A program made the translations under genes and the position numbers. From Trichopria drosophilae (taxonomy: Eukaryota; Arthropoda; Insecta; Hymenoptera; Diapriidae): 64,000 nucleotides of DNA. Below are positions 10,311-22,670 of this stretch, piece after piece (positions within the stretch are counted from its first letter, which is position 1; the number at the start of each line of letters is the position of its first letter). The notes beneath the pieces were generated by a model. That model worked only from the letters and a program-made list of their open reading frames with translations. It did not search any database and had not been told where the DNA came from. The stretch is taken from the NCBI GenBank assembly GCA_030407085.1, contig CM059584.1:103291001-103355000 (forward strand). Reading direction: 5' to 3'.

Positions 10311-13300
10311 AAAATATCGTATGAAACATGTGCGTAAATGTTTATTCTACGAAACCCTTCACATTCGTAGTATGAACTTTTACGGACTAGTTTCATAATA
10401 TACTATTATGGTTGATATTTGCTATTACAGGATTTTTATCTGATCGATCGTGCGTCCATGCAATATTTACGTAATTTTTACCTCTTTCCGACCTAATTCT
10501 GACCAAACCCGTTCTCTTTTTCGTTTCTATTTTTTGTCATTGGAACCTGAATAAGTACTTCTCTTTTCACATATGAATGGCATGGAATAGTACTGCAATA
10601 CTTTATAGCTTCTATTGAAATATAACACGATATATATGAAATACATTAAACAGTTGAGAACCGATTTTAATTAATGAAATTTCTATGATGTAGAATTAAA
10701 TTTACATGCGACGGAAATTGTTCAGATCAGAATTGCATGCTACTGCTTTAATCGTCTTGACGTAATGTATTTTTGATTTAAAATGATAAAAATGATAAAA
10801 ATATGTATTATTTTAATTTACAATAAGAGTAGTATAGTAGTTGTAAATTAAATAGTAAATAGCGAATTTTAAATGTTATTGTATCTACTAATGGCGGTCA
10901 TGAAATTATTACTAATCGAAATTTTGTCCTAATAGTTCAATAATCGATAAGTTTGTTTTTATTTCATGCTCTGAAAGTTAAATTTCTTTCTTTCGGGAAT
11001 TTGGACTACAAGTTTTGAACTTTGAAGTCGAGTGATTGACTAATAGAGCAATTATGTATTAAGACAAAAATGAAATGGTCTTATTGATGCAACATTTTTT
11101 AAAGATTACAAATTTTTTATTAATTAATTACAAAAATTTCATTTTTGCGTTATACTTTTGATTTTCCCAACTTTAAAGTTTATTTGACTTACATGATAAG
11201 TTTTTAGAATAAATGTGAACAATTTTACCTGATTAGGGCATTGTCACTATGGCTTGGTCGAAACAATTTCAATTGCTTATTGTGATAAAAATGCTATACA
11301 ATCTCTTTTTTGGAAACCCGGTTGATATCTGTTCTAAGAAAAGGATATGGCGAGATAATCAATGAATTGCTACTGCCAATCAAATACAAACGTGAATTAT
11401 GTCATAGTTATATTTAGTTTTATTTACAAAATTGTATTTGAGTTCAAAGTAAATCATTGAGAGGAATAAAAAGTATATTCTATTCAGTTCAACAACAGTT
11501 TGTATGTTACAACCGAATATGAAGAAATTCCGGAGGAAGTTTGTAGTGTTGTTTAAGGTAAAACTATTCCAACGCCTCTTACTATTCGTATCGTAATATT
11601 AGTGAAATATTTGCTATTGATGAATAATGTCTAACATATTTAAGGCTGCATTGAGTTGTGTATACTCAACTTCTTAGCCATGCATTTCAAAACGACTATT
11701 TTACTTTGCAGCACATTTACAAATAACATGCTGTTTAATGCGGCAATGAATTGTCGTGCTGATGACCCCAAATTAAAATGTGTACATAGTTAATCATTTT
11801 TTTTAACATGTAGAAAAAACTATTTAATAAAATATTCTATTAAATTGAGAATTTGTTCAAAAATGAAGAATGATAGTTCAGATCATATAAATATAACCTA
11901 CTAAAAGTTACTACAAATTACTATTGTTGCACACTAACGTATAAAAACGAAATCAACCACATGTGTGATTACAGTAATATAGATAATAGACAACTACATG
12001 CAATAATTTAAACCATTATTAAAAAATAAAACTAAGTATTTCGCACACCGTAAAAGAATTTGAAATATATCAGTTCATAAGAACTGATATATTTTAAATT
12101 TAATTAACAAACGGATCTTTCCATTGCAAGAACTTTGTGCAAAATAAGTTTTTTCTTCGTTATTTTATTACTAAAAAGCAATGCATCGAATATTTTATTC
12201 TCGGTTAAGTAACTCATTTTACCTCCGGAAAAGTACTTTCTTAACTGTTGGAAGAAAAAGTAATTAATAATTGATCATGAAATTTCTGTTTCATTATTAA
12301 TCACATTGAATGACTAAATGAAAATATCTGCTTTTACGGACAAGCCAGCTTACATACTTCTTTCTTCTTAGTAATTATTCTTCTTTCGGTTTTAAAGCTT
12401 CTCCTTAATATCTTGCAGACATTCTTAAAAATGTTACTATTTGAAGTTTTAAACAAGTGTTGGCATTTATGAAATCTACGCAATACTCGTCTATTTATGG
12501 AATTCGTAAATTATATCGAGTGGAAAAGTTCTCAAAAGAATTTATTTATTAAAAACGATAAAAATATTTCAAGCATAATTTAAAAATGTCATCTAGTTTC
12601 TGTATATTTTCCGAAACTCCATTTTACTCTACTTTTTCAGACTTGGTATTAGAAATGCTAAATGTAAACACGTTTCAGGAGTGCAATATTTTTTCGCTAT
12701 ATATATTTATTTAATTTCTTTTGAACTGCATTTAAATCTTCCATATATCCTCGCTTACTTTACGAAATTAAAATAAAGATGAAAATACGATCTACGACAA
12801 AGGAAGACATTGCTACACAGAGATGCTTTACTTTAACGTATATTTCCTTTGCTTCTCCCGAAATACGCGTTTTAATTTACCTTGCTGGCGACAAAAATTA
12901 TTGACATTTCGAGCTTTTTTCATATGTAGTTAATGTATGACGCATTTATGTCTAATGAAAGTTCTTCGAGAATAAAATCATGGTAAAAATAGTTTTTGCT
13001 TATAATTACAATAACCATTTTAAAATTGACTAGTCGGTTTATTATTGCACTACTAGATTAATAAATAAACGAAATAAAAAATGTCATTTGGCTTCTCGAC
13101 CACAGTAGATTATTTGAAGTAGAGTAACTAAGTAATTATTCATTACATGTCACACAAAGTAACTGAATGTCATAACTGTCTTGTGCAAGTGATATACTTT
13201 CAGTGTTTGGATATAAAGCTATGCGATTCATTACGGTTATAGACGTAAATGCAAATATGTTCATATATCAATGTCAATGCTCTCTTGAATACATTTGTTA

Positions 13301-13860
13301 TTATTATCAAATTCTAACGACTAGATTTGTTATATGTATATGTTATGAAACTAATGAAGGTCTTGTCATGATTATAGTCTTAGACATCATATACGTCGAG
13401 TATTTTGTTATTAATTTGTTTTAATAATGAAATTCAGAACTATTCACGTTGGTTTGGATTTTTTGTGAATTATCATTTATTACAGTGACCAAATAAATAT
13501 AATTTAAATTTAAGTAAAATTTGTAGGATGTTATGCAGATGTGTGTATTTATATTTATAACTAAGAAGGACTTGTGTGAAATGTTATTGCATATTACTGC
13601 CATTTATTTTAAAAAAGTTGACTGGAAATGCTTAAATGGATATTTTGGGATTGCATTATAAGACAAACATTTCTTGTCATTTTAACATTGTTTGTAACAA
13701 TAACAAATTATAGATTTTGTTTCAGATTAAATAACAGACCGTGTTATTTAAAATTAATACTAAAATGCAGTGTAAAATATTTCTTTATTGAATAATATTG
13801 TTCTTTTTTCGTTTGAAAATACGTGTTTAATGATGAACATTTTGAAACTTTACTTTTCTG
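10311..13860. other. 3.5 kb AT-rich stretch without a gene
   Basis: No protein-like frame, RNA gene or multi-copy repeat was recognised. One short perfect hairpin is visible at about 12066-12096 (AATATATCAGTTC, 4-5 base loop, complement). Best read as intronic or intergenic DNA. Confidence 0.45.
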
Positions 13861-13950
13861 GTGAAAATTCACTCTTTCAGCAGAGTAAAAGGCTCTTAAC
13901 AACGTGAAATTTCACTCCAAATGATTTGGAGTTTTACTTTGACACACATA
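13861..13950. repeat. GAGTGAAA/TTTCACTC motif cluster A
   Basis: Alternating half-sites GTGAAAATTCACTC, CAGAGTAAAA, GTGAAATTTCACTCC and GGAGTTTTACTT occur within about 90 bp. The same motif recurs at 14129-14326 and 14604-14820. Confidence 0.55.
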
Positions 13951-14128
13951 CAAATATAGAACTAAAAAGGAATCATGGACCAAATTTTCTGATGTATTAA
14001 TAATATTTAATAAAAAAAAAACAACAAAAATGAAATGTATATACAATCACAATTGGTTAAAGTATTTCTCTTTTGTTACATTATATTCAGAGACGAATCA
14101 ATAAAGATTCCTTCTATTAAACATACTC

Positions 14129-14326
14129 TCTAAGTTCCTTGGAGTGAAAGCTAAGCCACTCTTTCACGAAGAGTGATATTTTCACTCTATTGAGAGTGAT
14201 CTTTCACTAATCTGGGAGTGAATTTTTCTTGTTTCACTCTTGATAGAGTGAAATGTCACTCTTCATATAGTGAAATTTCCACTCTTAATGAGAGATTGGC
14301 TCAATTTTCACTCCTAGGAGTACCCT
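14129..14326. repeat. GAGTGAAA/TTTCACTC motif cluster B, TIR-bounded
   Basis: The cluster begins GTTCCTTGGAGTGAAAG and ends TTTTCACTCCTAGGAGTA, which is roughly the complement of the start. Between them the half-sites GAGTGA and TCACTC alternate many times, for example GAGTGATATTTTCACTC, GAGTGAAATGTCACTC and TAGTGAAATTTCCACTC. It looks like a small MITE whose interior is built of the same short palindrome as its ends. Confidence 0.6.
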
Positions 14327-14603
14327 TGTATCATTCAACAGGTTGTATATTATATTTTAGATGGTTTCATTAAAACACCTAATCGGTTTAAAACCCATCA
14401 AATTTGTCTAAACGTATAATGTAAATTCGTAATTAATTTCCCGCAATAAATAACTAATATTCAGTTGTGCAAAACACAAAATTGGTGAATACTACATTTG
14501 AATCCATTCAATAAAAGTTGTTCACAATAGTACTAATCCGATACCCAATACCATACAGCCACGAAATATCAATTCTTACATTCGATTAGGTGTAGATATA
14601 TTC

Positions 14604-14820
14604 ACTAAATTCCTTGGAGTGAACATTCACTCTTCAAGGAATAAAAAATGAGCCACTCTACTGAAAGAGAGAATTTTGACTTTCAATGAATCAAACTCTT
14701 CATGGAGTGCAAATTCGCTCTGACTGGAGTAAAAATTCACTCTCAAATATTAAGGATATCCTCTTTCACTAGAGTGGCGTAATTGTCACTTCATAAAAAG
14801 TGAACTTTCTTTTGAATTGA
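14604..14820. repeat. GAGTGAAA/TTTCACTC motif cluster C
   Basis: It starts with the same TTCCTTGGAGTGAA as cluster B, followed by CATTCACTC, GCCACTCTACTGAAAG, GGAGTGCAAATTCGCTC, GGAGTAAAAATTCACTC and CTTTCACTAGAGTGG. It is more degenerate than cluster B. The shared start indicates two copies of one element about 475 bp apart. Confidence 0.55.
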
Positions 14821-16984
14821 AAGAAATATAGAGAGTTGGTTATTGTCTTGTTCTTAGTTTTGAGTGTTGAAAGAACTGACGTACATTTAACATTTACATA
14901 CAATTAGGTATTACAAATTCGTGATTTCAGACTTCGAAAGTATTTAACAATCGAAGAGTTGTAAAGTAGAATGATAAAAGTCATGAACTAATCGCCTATA
15001 AAATAAGTAATCATTCCAAACCTGAAGTTTATGATATTAAATTACCTTTTACAGGATTATAAAATTGGTCCTAAATTAAGTTAAAAAAACTTGGTACCAC
15101 ATTTAGGTGTAAAAGATGTACTATATTTAAAGGAAAAAATAGTTGCAGAAGAAAATTAAGATGTGTTATTTTACTACTAGAGAAATAAATTTAATAAAAA
15201 TTTATCGTCGATGTAGATCTTCAAATTTGAGGATCATTTATTGCGTTGAATGTAGAGTTATAAACGTAAAACTTTTTAACGACTTTCTTAAAGCATTGTC
15301 AATTACCAGAACGGTTTGTATCCATTTAGGAAACCGATAAAATATTACCGGGGATTACTGCTGTATTTAATACAGATATATAAACCATTTTGATCAATAA
15401 TGTGTATTTTTATTTATTAAACTAGCTGTGATTGGTTAAAGCTACAAAATAAGAACAGTGTAAATCTCTAAATAATTATTTGTAGTTTAGAATTTAAAAC
15501 TTGCGAATCTTCCATATATTTGAGTTAAGATACGAATATACCTTCATGAAACATTTCATCAGGGTATATCAAACAAAGGGTTTAACGAGGGATTGAAATA
15601 GTACGCATGATTATATATGCCTATGAACGAAATCTGAGGCTTAATTATGAATCATTAATTAACATTCAATCACTAACAGCAAACAACTCAAGTTAGCATA
15701 TTAAATTATAACTTTACATCGAACGATGTTAGTAAAAATAACGTGATTTTTATGAAATTTAACTACATTATAAAATATGTGCACTGACTACTACTAACAA
15801 GTTTTGATACTAATTTTATCGAGTGTTGGTATTAAACGTATCATAAAAGCACTTTCAATTCTTATTTTCAAAGAGATAATATTTAATTTATTATATTCAC
15901 TCAAATATTACGAAAAAATATATTTTCTTTTTATAACTTAATATGGCAGTGCGATTTTAATCCTGTCTTAATCTAAAAGTAAATAGAACATTTTATGATT
16001 TGATTAATTTTTCAAACTGTTAAATTTAATAATATCTTGTTTACGTTTTTTATATCCTTTATAATTAACTTAATTAAACATTACAAACATATAAACGAAA
16101 AATTGGTTTCTCAGTCAATTAGTAATCAATTTGGCTAACAATCATACTATTAGATTAGTAGAATCAACTTTTCGATTAATTAGTACAATTTCACGAATAT
16201 ATTGGCATCGTTTTACTACTCGGTTACTGAAAAACTGACTAATTCATTGCCTCCTAGTTTTCATTGTATGTTAGTATTTTCTTAATAATTGAGATTTACA
16301 TGTGTCTTTATTATTTATATTCTAAAAAGTATTTTGATTTATAACTACTTGATTTATTTATTAACGCTCGATCTAGTGTCTACACCATTTTCGCATTCAG
16401 AAAAATCATTGTTGTTTTTATTTCTTAAAGTTTATGGAATTGGAAGCATTTATATTTTCTAAAAGCAAACTACAATCTCAATGGAAATAAAATTGTTGTT
16501 TAACAAATAAAAGCCCGCTTCATAAACAAACAAGAAATCAATAAAGTTGTACCATAGGAAGAATAAACAATTTTTGTAAGATATATGAAATAAAACTCGA
16601 ATAGAATGCTGAAAGTAATTGGGTTAAAAATATAGCTATTTTTTAAACTAGCAGTTGTTTTTTTAAGTATAGTAAATATTACTTTATATACCTATTGTTT
16701 TTTATTTTATATGTACTCAGCGTAGACGTCAAACACTAAATAAAAGGATGATTTTATATTGAGCCTTTGTTTTTTGGATAATGCAGTGTCAAATATATCT
16801 AGATATATATAAGTCCATTATTGAAAAAATGTAAAATATAGATTTTCAGTCATGAAACACATATAGTACAAAACTTGAATGTTTTCACTTGAAAGTTATT
16901 TCTTCGCAATCTAAAAATTGATTTTTATATTCACCTGTGAATCACTGTGAATTTAGTAAAATGTATTTTTGAGTTTCGTATTTT
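14821..16984. other. No gene seen
   Basis: Very AT-rich. No recognisable coding, RNA or shared repeat content. Confidence 0.45.
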
Positions 16985-17225
16985 CGTTTTAATTACTGAT
17001 TAAAAAATTCTATGTACTTCGAACGAAAAATTGATTAAGTTATATTAAATTAAATATAAAAATAACATATATTATTCTAACAATAAATTGCATTGGTACT
17101 TTACTTTCAGTTCATGTTATAATTAAATAAATTTATTTGCCTTGCATTCCCGCGAGTACGGAATAAAATTTTACGATATTTTATATCACGAATAAGTTTA
17201 TTCAGTTTTCACATTCTTTTAATCG
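16985..17225 (+). repeat. Diverged direct repeat, copy 1
   Basis: This segment aligns with 18455-18680 in the same orientation: TTATATTAAATTA(A/G)ATATAAAA, then TATAATTAAATAAATTT, then (T/C)G(C/T)ATTCCCG-like sequence and AATAAAATTTTA(C/T)GATATTTTA. The copies are about 1.46 kb apart and roughly three-quarters identical by eye. Either a segmental duplication or two insertions of one element. Confidence 0.6.
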
Positions 17226-17790
17226 CAAAAACAGATTGTGAAATAGGCTGTACCCATTTTATATAATATTTCTACGATTATAGTGTTTTATAAATTACGG
17301 ATATTTATGAATAGTTATTCTTGTACTTGTTCATCTCAAATGGGCAATGTAAAAATGGGATTGACATTATATTTTAAGAATATTAAAATAAGTAAATTTT
17401 TAATTTCTTATGCATAAAATCCAATGTGGAGGAAAACTATATTTGATGTTTTGATTTCAATTTATGTTTTTCTTGTAACACAGAGAATACTGAAAATGAT
17501 CGGTAAAAATCGACAGTGATCAAATTTATTCAAACTATAGTAATTAGTGCGATTCTGACGTCGCTCGAAAGTGGATGGAAATTCGAGGAAATTTTAATTT
17601 TGTATTGACAGATATTTGAAGTGATTATTTTTGTCTCTGTTTCTTCAATAAATAAATAAACATCAGATGTGTATTTTTTGTGGTGGATTTTTATTGTTCC
17701 TTAATTAAACATACATGCAATACATTTTCCTCCCGTATCAATAATTTATCTAAATAACAAAAAAGAAACTCAACACGCCCGTTTTCAATG

Positions 17791-17813
17791 AATATATATA
17801 TATATATATATTT
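17791..17813. repeat. (AT)n microsatellite
   Basis: About eleven uninterrupted AT dinucleotides. Confidence 0.9.
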
Positions 17814-17864
17814 ACACACAGAAAAAGCCAATACATACAATCCCAACACCAACAAACAATCTGA

Positions 17865-18180
17865 TTATGAATCTGACATCGGTTTTACCAAATTTAAAAT
17901 GACGAGAACTTTAAGAATCCGATGTTAGTTCTGCCAAATTCATATTGACGCTTGGATGTTATCATCCCATTTCAGAAAAGCTTTGTAAACTATCTTATTT
18001 GAAAATCATTGTTTTCATTTTTGCCCGCCATATTAGATCCGCCATCTTCAATTTGGTAAAACTAACGCCAGATTCGTAATCAGCGACCTCAGAGTAATGA
18101 ATTTTATTTAAATGAAGGTATTTTTAACATTTTTGTCCGCCATATTGGATTTGCCATTGTTCGACTGAATTCATCGTATA
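17865..18180. repeat. Dispersed ~125 bp repeat, second locus
   Basis: Contains GCCATATTAGATCCGCCATC, then CCAGATTCGTAATCAGCGAC and a further CGCCATATTGGATTTGCCAT. An inverted piece (GAATCTGACATCGGTTTTAC) sits at the left side. It is the same family as 150-930. Confidence 0.65.
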
Positions 18181-18454
18181 AAGTCCAAACAAAAAACAAA
18201 AAAACTTGAGCTGGAATTAAAAAAAAATTTAACAAAAGATATTGAATAACTCCATATTACTTGTATGAATTATAATTATATACGATTATACTACCAAAAT
18301 AAATGACAAAATAGTGGTTTAATCATCACCACGATACAGTGTTTGTTTGAAACAGTTGCAATTCAAAATACTAATTTAACACAATAATTTAGTTAAAATA
18401 AGTGATTTTTACATGCAATTGATAATTTAGTCAAATGTATTTGTTGTTTAACAT

Positions 18455-18680
18455 TTCAATTTAATTCCTGATAAAAAAATTTGATCTACTTCGTGCTCAG
18501 TTATATTAAATTAGATATAAAATATCACAGAATTAAATTTTGACAGTAATTTTCGATGGTGCTTCAATTTCACTTCGTATTATAATTAAATAAATTTGTT
18601 TGTCTCGCATGTCCGTGAATAAAATTTTATGATATTTTACATTACGTATCAGCTCATTTAATTTTAAATTAAATGTGTGT
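18455..18680 (+). repeat. Diverged direct repeat, copy 2
   Basis: Partner of 16985-17225. The dispersed-repeat locus and the AT microsatellite lie between the two copies. Confidence 0.6.
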
Positions 18681-19450
18681 TTGTCATTAAGAAAAACAAT
18701 TCATTGTCGACTACTGTTTTTTTTTTAATAGTTGTAATACAATTATTATTATAAACATTTTTTGAGAGTTAACACATATATTATCATGATCCTTTTTTGT
18801 CATCTTTCATTTTTATTAAATCACCATTTCTACTAATTGATTTAAAATATATTGGCGTATACCTGCATATTACTGAGAGCTTCAATTAATAAATTATCGA
18901 GAGTGAGTTTTACCCAATACCAACAAAGTTTAATACTTTTTTATTTCGAGATATTCAGTATTTTATCACCGAAACTAAGACTCAAGATGGAAACTCTTAA
19001 TTTAGTTGAGACCGATACCAAAGGAAACGATACCAAGACGAGACATCAATTTCGAGAATCGAGACCGAGAGCGAGATTTCCGATAGCGACAAGACCGAAA
19101 CCACATCCAACGTACTTTGATAATTTACAATTATTTAAGAATGCAGTGTTGTTTCCCTTTTATGCTTCCCTATGACCAATAAAATAGATTAACTGTTTGA
19201 AAAGTTATATTACATTATTTAATGTTGATACTATAATTAATGAAAATTAATAAAAATTTCCAGTTTTTACAAAATTACTAAAAATCAAAATCATAAAAAA
19301 GCAAAATTTATTGTTCACACCATTCTAATAATTATAATTCATTTCTACAGTATTCAATTTCAGATAGATTTATTATGATGACTTTTAAACGATGAAAGAC
19401 GATTTTTGACAATTAAAAAAGTGATATATTTTCAATGTTGTACACATAAA
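18681..19450. other. No convincing gene
   Basis: A 107-codon open frame (18852-19175) contains a low-complexity arginine/threonine run encoded by GAGACCGA-like repeats. I see no domain and treat it as chance. Confidence 0.4.
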
Positions 19451-20857
19451 CACGGTGGGGTGGGATTAATTTAAATTGTGAGTGTGACGCATAAAATTTT
19501 CTAGCTACAATAGATAATTTGCAATCATACGAATGTAGGAAGCCTAAAATTTAAATATTCTACTGGGCCCTTTTTAAGAAAATCGCGAAAAAGTATTGAA
19601 AAAAGTAGAGTTTTTTAGTTCTTTCTATTTCCGGCGATAGTTGAGACATTTCCATTTCCAAGGAAAAAATATTTTATTTAAAAAGATCTACAACTTTTGT
19701 ATACATCATGTGTCACACAACGTCAAAATTTTCGAGATAATTGAAAAAAAATTCGTTTTTGTTTTTAATTTTTTAGGTGTAATTTTTTTTAAATAAAAAT
19801 ACTCAATTTTAGTTGTTATATCGAATTAAAACAGAAAAAATACCCCTAACTTCAGAGCATTCTCGTGTTAAACTTTTAGATTTTTAAACGGTGTATTGGA
19901 TTTTATTCGTTGAAATGTCTATTTTCAGATTCTCATAAGCAAACTTGACGTCACTTGGAAAAGTTTACCACATTTGCAAAGAAATGTAAAAATATTGCAA
20001 TTATTTCTTGACATTCTCTGAAGCACATTATTAACTTATTGAAACAGAATCCGATATTTAATGGATTAGAGTAATGATAATACCCTAATTGTTTATTAAA
20101 GAAATATGTTAGAAACAATATTTTATGCCTAAATAGTTATGTATTAGAGTAGAAGTAAAAAATAATATTTCTGGCTTTCCTTCTGATGTAAATAAATGTA
20201 TCACTTTTTTCTTTTGTAGTATTAATTCAGAACAATAAATTACTTATTAGAGTCATGAAAAGCTCAGTCTATCAGTATCTTTTATAGTAATTTCGTTAGT
20301 TCATTGTTAATTTAGGTTCATTTAGGCTAGTTTAGGAACTTCTATTTTTAATTTTGTTATACATGTAGAACCCCGCATTTGGTGAGCAAGATTGTAAGTT
20401 AGGTTTAGTTTTTAAATACTTTTTTATAAAACGATTTTGTAATTACTTATTTGTCCACGTACTCTGATGTCCAGGACAATAATAAGTGATTTCATACTCA
20501 TAAGTCTTCTCCAAATTTGGTAACAAAGTGTCTTTTTTTGAGCGAGAAAAAAATTAAAAACGAAAAAACGTTGTTTTTTAATTAGCTGGAAAATTTGGAG
20601 GGTATTTGAAACCGGATGTATACAAAAGTTAGTAGATCTTTTTAATGTCTAGAATTTCTCCTTGCATTATTTTTCGATTGGTGGTCAACTTAACGGATAT
20701 AAACAGAACTAATAAATCGACGTATTTTTATACTTTTTTGCGATTTTTTGAAAAAAGGCCTGACTACATATTTTAATTTTAGTTTTGTCACATTCGTATA
20801 ATTTGCAAATTATCTATTCAAATTGTAATTAAAAGTGGTTCAGCGTCTTTTACCGTG
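19451..20857. mobile_element. ~1.4 kb foldback element with ~280 bp inverted ends
   Basis: Left arm about 19505-19785 and right arm about 20540-20825 are inverted copies: AATAGATAATTTGCAA, AAAAAGATCTAC and ACTTTTGTATACATC occur in both in mirrored order. The outermost CACGGT (19451) and ACCGTG (to 20857) may be the true termini. The middle (19790-20540) has no coding frame. It resembles the 5218-6161 and 44761-45855 elements in design, not in sequence. Confidence 0.7.
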
Positions 20858-21085
20858 AGGCACCGTACACGTTTTCACTTTCCTGAAATAATTTTCAAAC
20901 CCTAAATCGGAAGATACGCAAAAAGAGATTCGACTTAGGAAAACACCAATTTATAATTGTCCAAACAAGATTCCCAAATTAAAATTCCAATTGATAAACA
21001 GGATGCTTAACAGCATTAAATTATTCGTTATTATAATTCACAAAATATGGTCTACAATAATAAAAATCGAAATTCATGAAATTAC

Positions 21086-21146
21086 CCAAATTATCGGTGG
21101 CAGCGAAAGCGACACCGAGGCTCAGGAAGATAAAAAGCGTCAACAT
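21086..21146 (-). CDS. First coding exon, signal peptide of a secreted or membrane protein
   Basis: On the minus strand ATG (21146-21144) follows CTACACC, with A at position -3. The in-frame codons upstream reach a TGA after six codons, so this ATG opens the frame. It encodes MLTLFIFLSLGVAFAATDNL: a short n-region, a hydrophobic core of about 12 residues and a small-residue site (AFA|AT) suited to signal peptidase. After 20 codons plus one base the sequence reads TTTGG|GTAATTTC, a usable splice donor giving a phase-1 intron; past it the frame soon stops. Signal-peptide exons ending in phase 1 are common in extracellular modular proteins (known generally). The mature protein is not visible, so the gene cannot be named. 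Downstream exons should lie at lower coordinates or outside the window. Confidence 0.6.
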
Positions 21147-21179
21147 GGTGTAGAACGCGCAAAGTCACCGGACACAAAA

Positions 21180-22169
21180 AATTACCGTTTTGACACTAAC
21201 ACCACCTGTCGCATTATCGTTTTCGAAACTGCACTACTATTCACTAACGTGATTTCCAATCAAAAACTCGTATCAATTCACGGTCGTTGCACTTTTCCCC
21301 ATTGAAACTCTCCGGATCAAATCTCACCCCCCTTTCGTTCTGGAATCCACCGATATAAATCCGTCATCCAGTAGTACGCCACCATTCCCCGATCGTCATT
21401 GTCTCCGTTAATTTGCCGGATTAATATCTCAATAGAATAGAGATCGACGAGGTTGCACGATCCAATAATCCAGCTAGTTCCCGATGGTCGCTTTTCACTC
21501 GATTCCCGGCATACCGTTCATTTGTGGCAAGATTTAATTACCGCAAGACTTGGCGACACTTACCGCAAATCGCCGCCGGTCAACCTCGTAATCTTCCTGT
21601 CTCCGACAGAAACTAATAAGGTTTGGTTAGAAATTACACGAGTTCGATCAATTTTTCAAAATACTGGACGAGAAAAGAAATCACAGCACATATTCCACCA
21701 GCGAATCAATAGCTTTGGTCCAACCAATTTTACGTCCTGATTTTATCCGTTCGATTGCTGGTCAATTGGACTGGGAGCGTAGATAAACTCGAAAAATTAT
21801 GGTACCGATGGGCGACACCTACCCGATCGATTATTCAAATGCATTCCACGCGGTGCACCCGGTGAGAATAATTGTGCACGGCACGGCGTAAACTACTAGA
21901 CAACAGGCATGCCGGATTAAATCGTCTCCCTTCCCTAACTCCGCATCGGTGGTACTGCACGTGCTTCCCCACACCCCTCGAATCGTTTCTTTTTTTGGAC
22001 CTTTTTTTTATTTTGGATAAAAATGATTTGGTCGGTCAAAATTCGACAGAAATCGGAGTTTGACAACTCCAAAATTCAACACAGATTCACTCAATTACCA
22101 TCCCACAATATCACCGCACATATTTTTTCCACTTTTTTTGGGCAATTTTTTGTTTTTTTGGAAATTTCA
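21180..22169 (-). other. Probable 5' flank or 5' UTR of the signal-peptide gene
   Basis: Sequence of near-normal GC with no multi-copy repeat lies between the exon and the CpG-rich block. Several 60-100 codon open frames exist on the plus strand but none is recognisable. Its repeat-free nature contrasts with both sides. Whether it is transcribed cannot be decided here. Confidence 0.35.
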
Positions 22170-22510
22170 CGAAATTTGAAGCGGCCGTTTTCGCGGTTCC
22201 TCGGTTCAGTACGGACGTCGGGTTCCGTGCTGTCGGTTCGACGGTCGGCGCGCGACTGCGGGGCATTTAAAACCTGGCGAAGCCTGACGTCACGCAGTCG
22301 CACGCTCCGACCAATCATCCCCCGCGTTTTACCAGGAGTAGCCCGTAAACGCGACGCCCAAAGCACGCGCATATGTACACATGTAATCATGAGGTTATCG
22401 CGAGGACCGTGCGCTTCTTGCGCACGATAAGCCAGGGATGTGCGTCGAGTGTTCGCGAGACGTGACCCCCCCGGAACGCCGTTTTCGAGCCGTTCCCGGT
22501 TGAGAAGGTA
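22170..22510. promoter_or_regulatory. CpG-rich block, candidate promoter
   Basis: It contains dense CpGs (GCGGCCG, TCGGCGCGCGACTGCG), a CRE-like TGACGTCA (in CCTGACGTCACGC), a CCAAT box (GACCAATCA) and TTTAAAA at about 22266-22273 that could act as a TATA-like box on either strand. Plus (22023-22430) and minus (22091-22534) open frames overlap here and are explained by the low stop-codon density of GC-rich DNA. The minus-strand exon at 21146 lies about 1 kb downstream, which favours a promoter for that gene. A divergent transcript is possible. Confidence 0.4.
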
Positions 22511-22670
22511 CGTGCTGCGTATTAAATGGTCCATTGAACACGAGAGGCTGTACGCCTTTAATAAGTAACCCTATTTACCTAATCACGCGTCAGGTTCTAT
22601 GCGAGAGTCAAGTCTGTTTCGGTATTAACTCCAATGCATTGAGTATACGCGTTTTACACCACAACAAAAA

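Noticed and set aside
22023..22534. Overlapping 135- and 147-codon frames on opposite strands
   Set aside because: Both lie in CpG-rich DNA where stops are rare, both are arginine/serine-rich without a domain, and they overlap each other.
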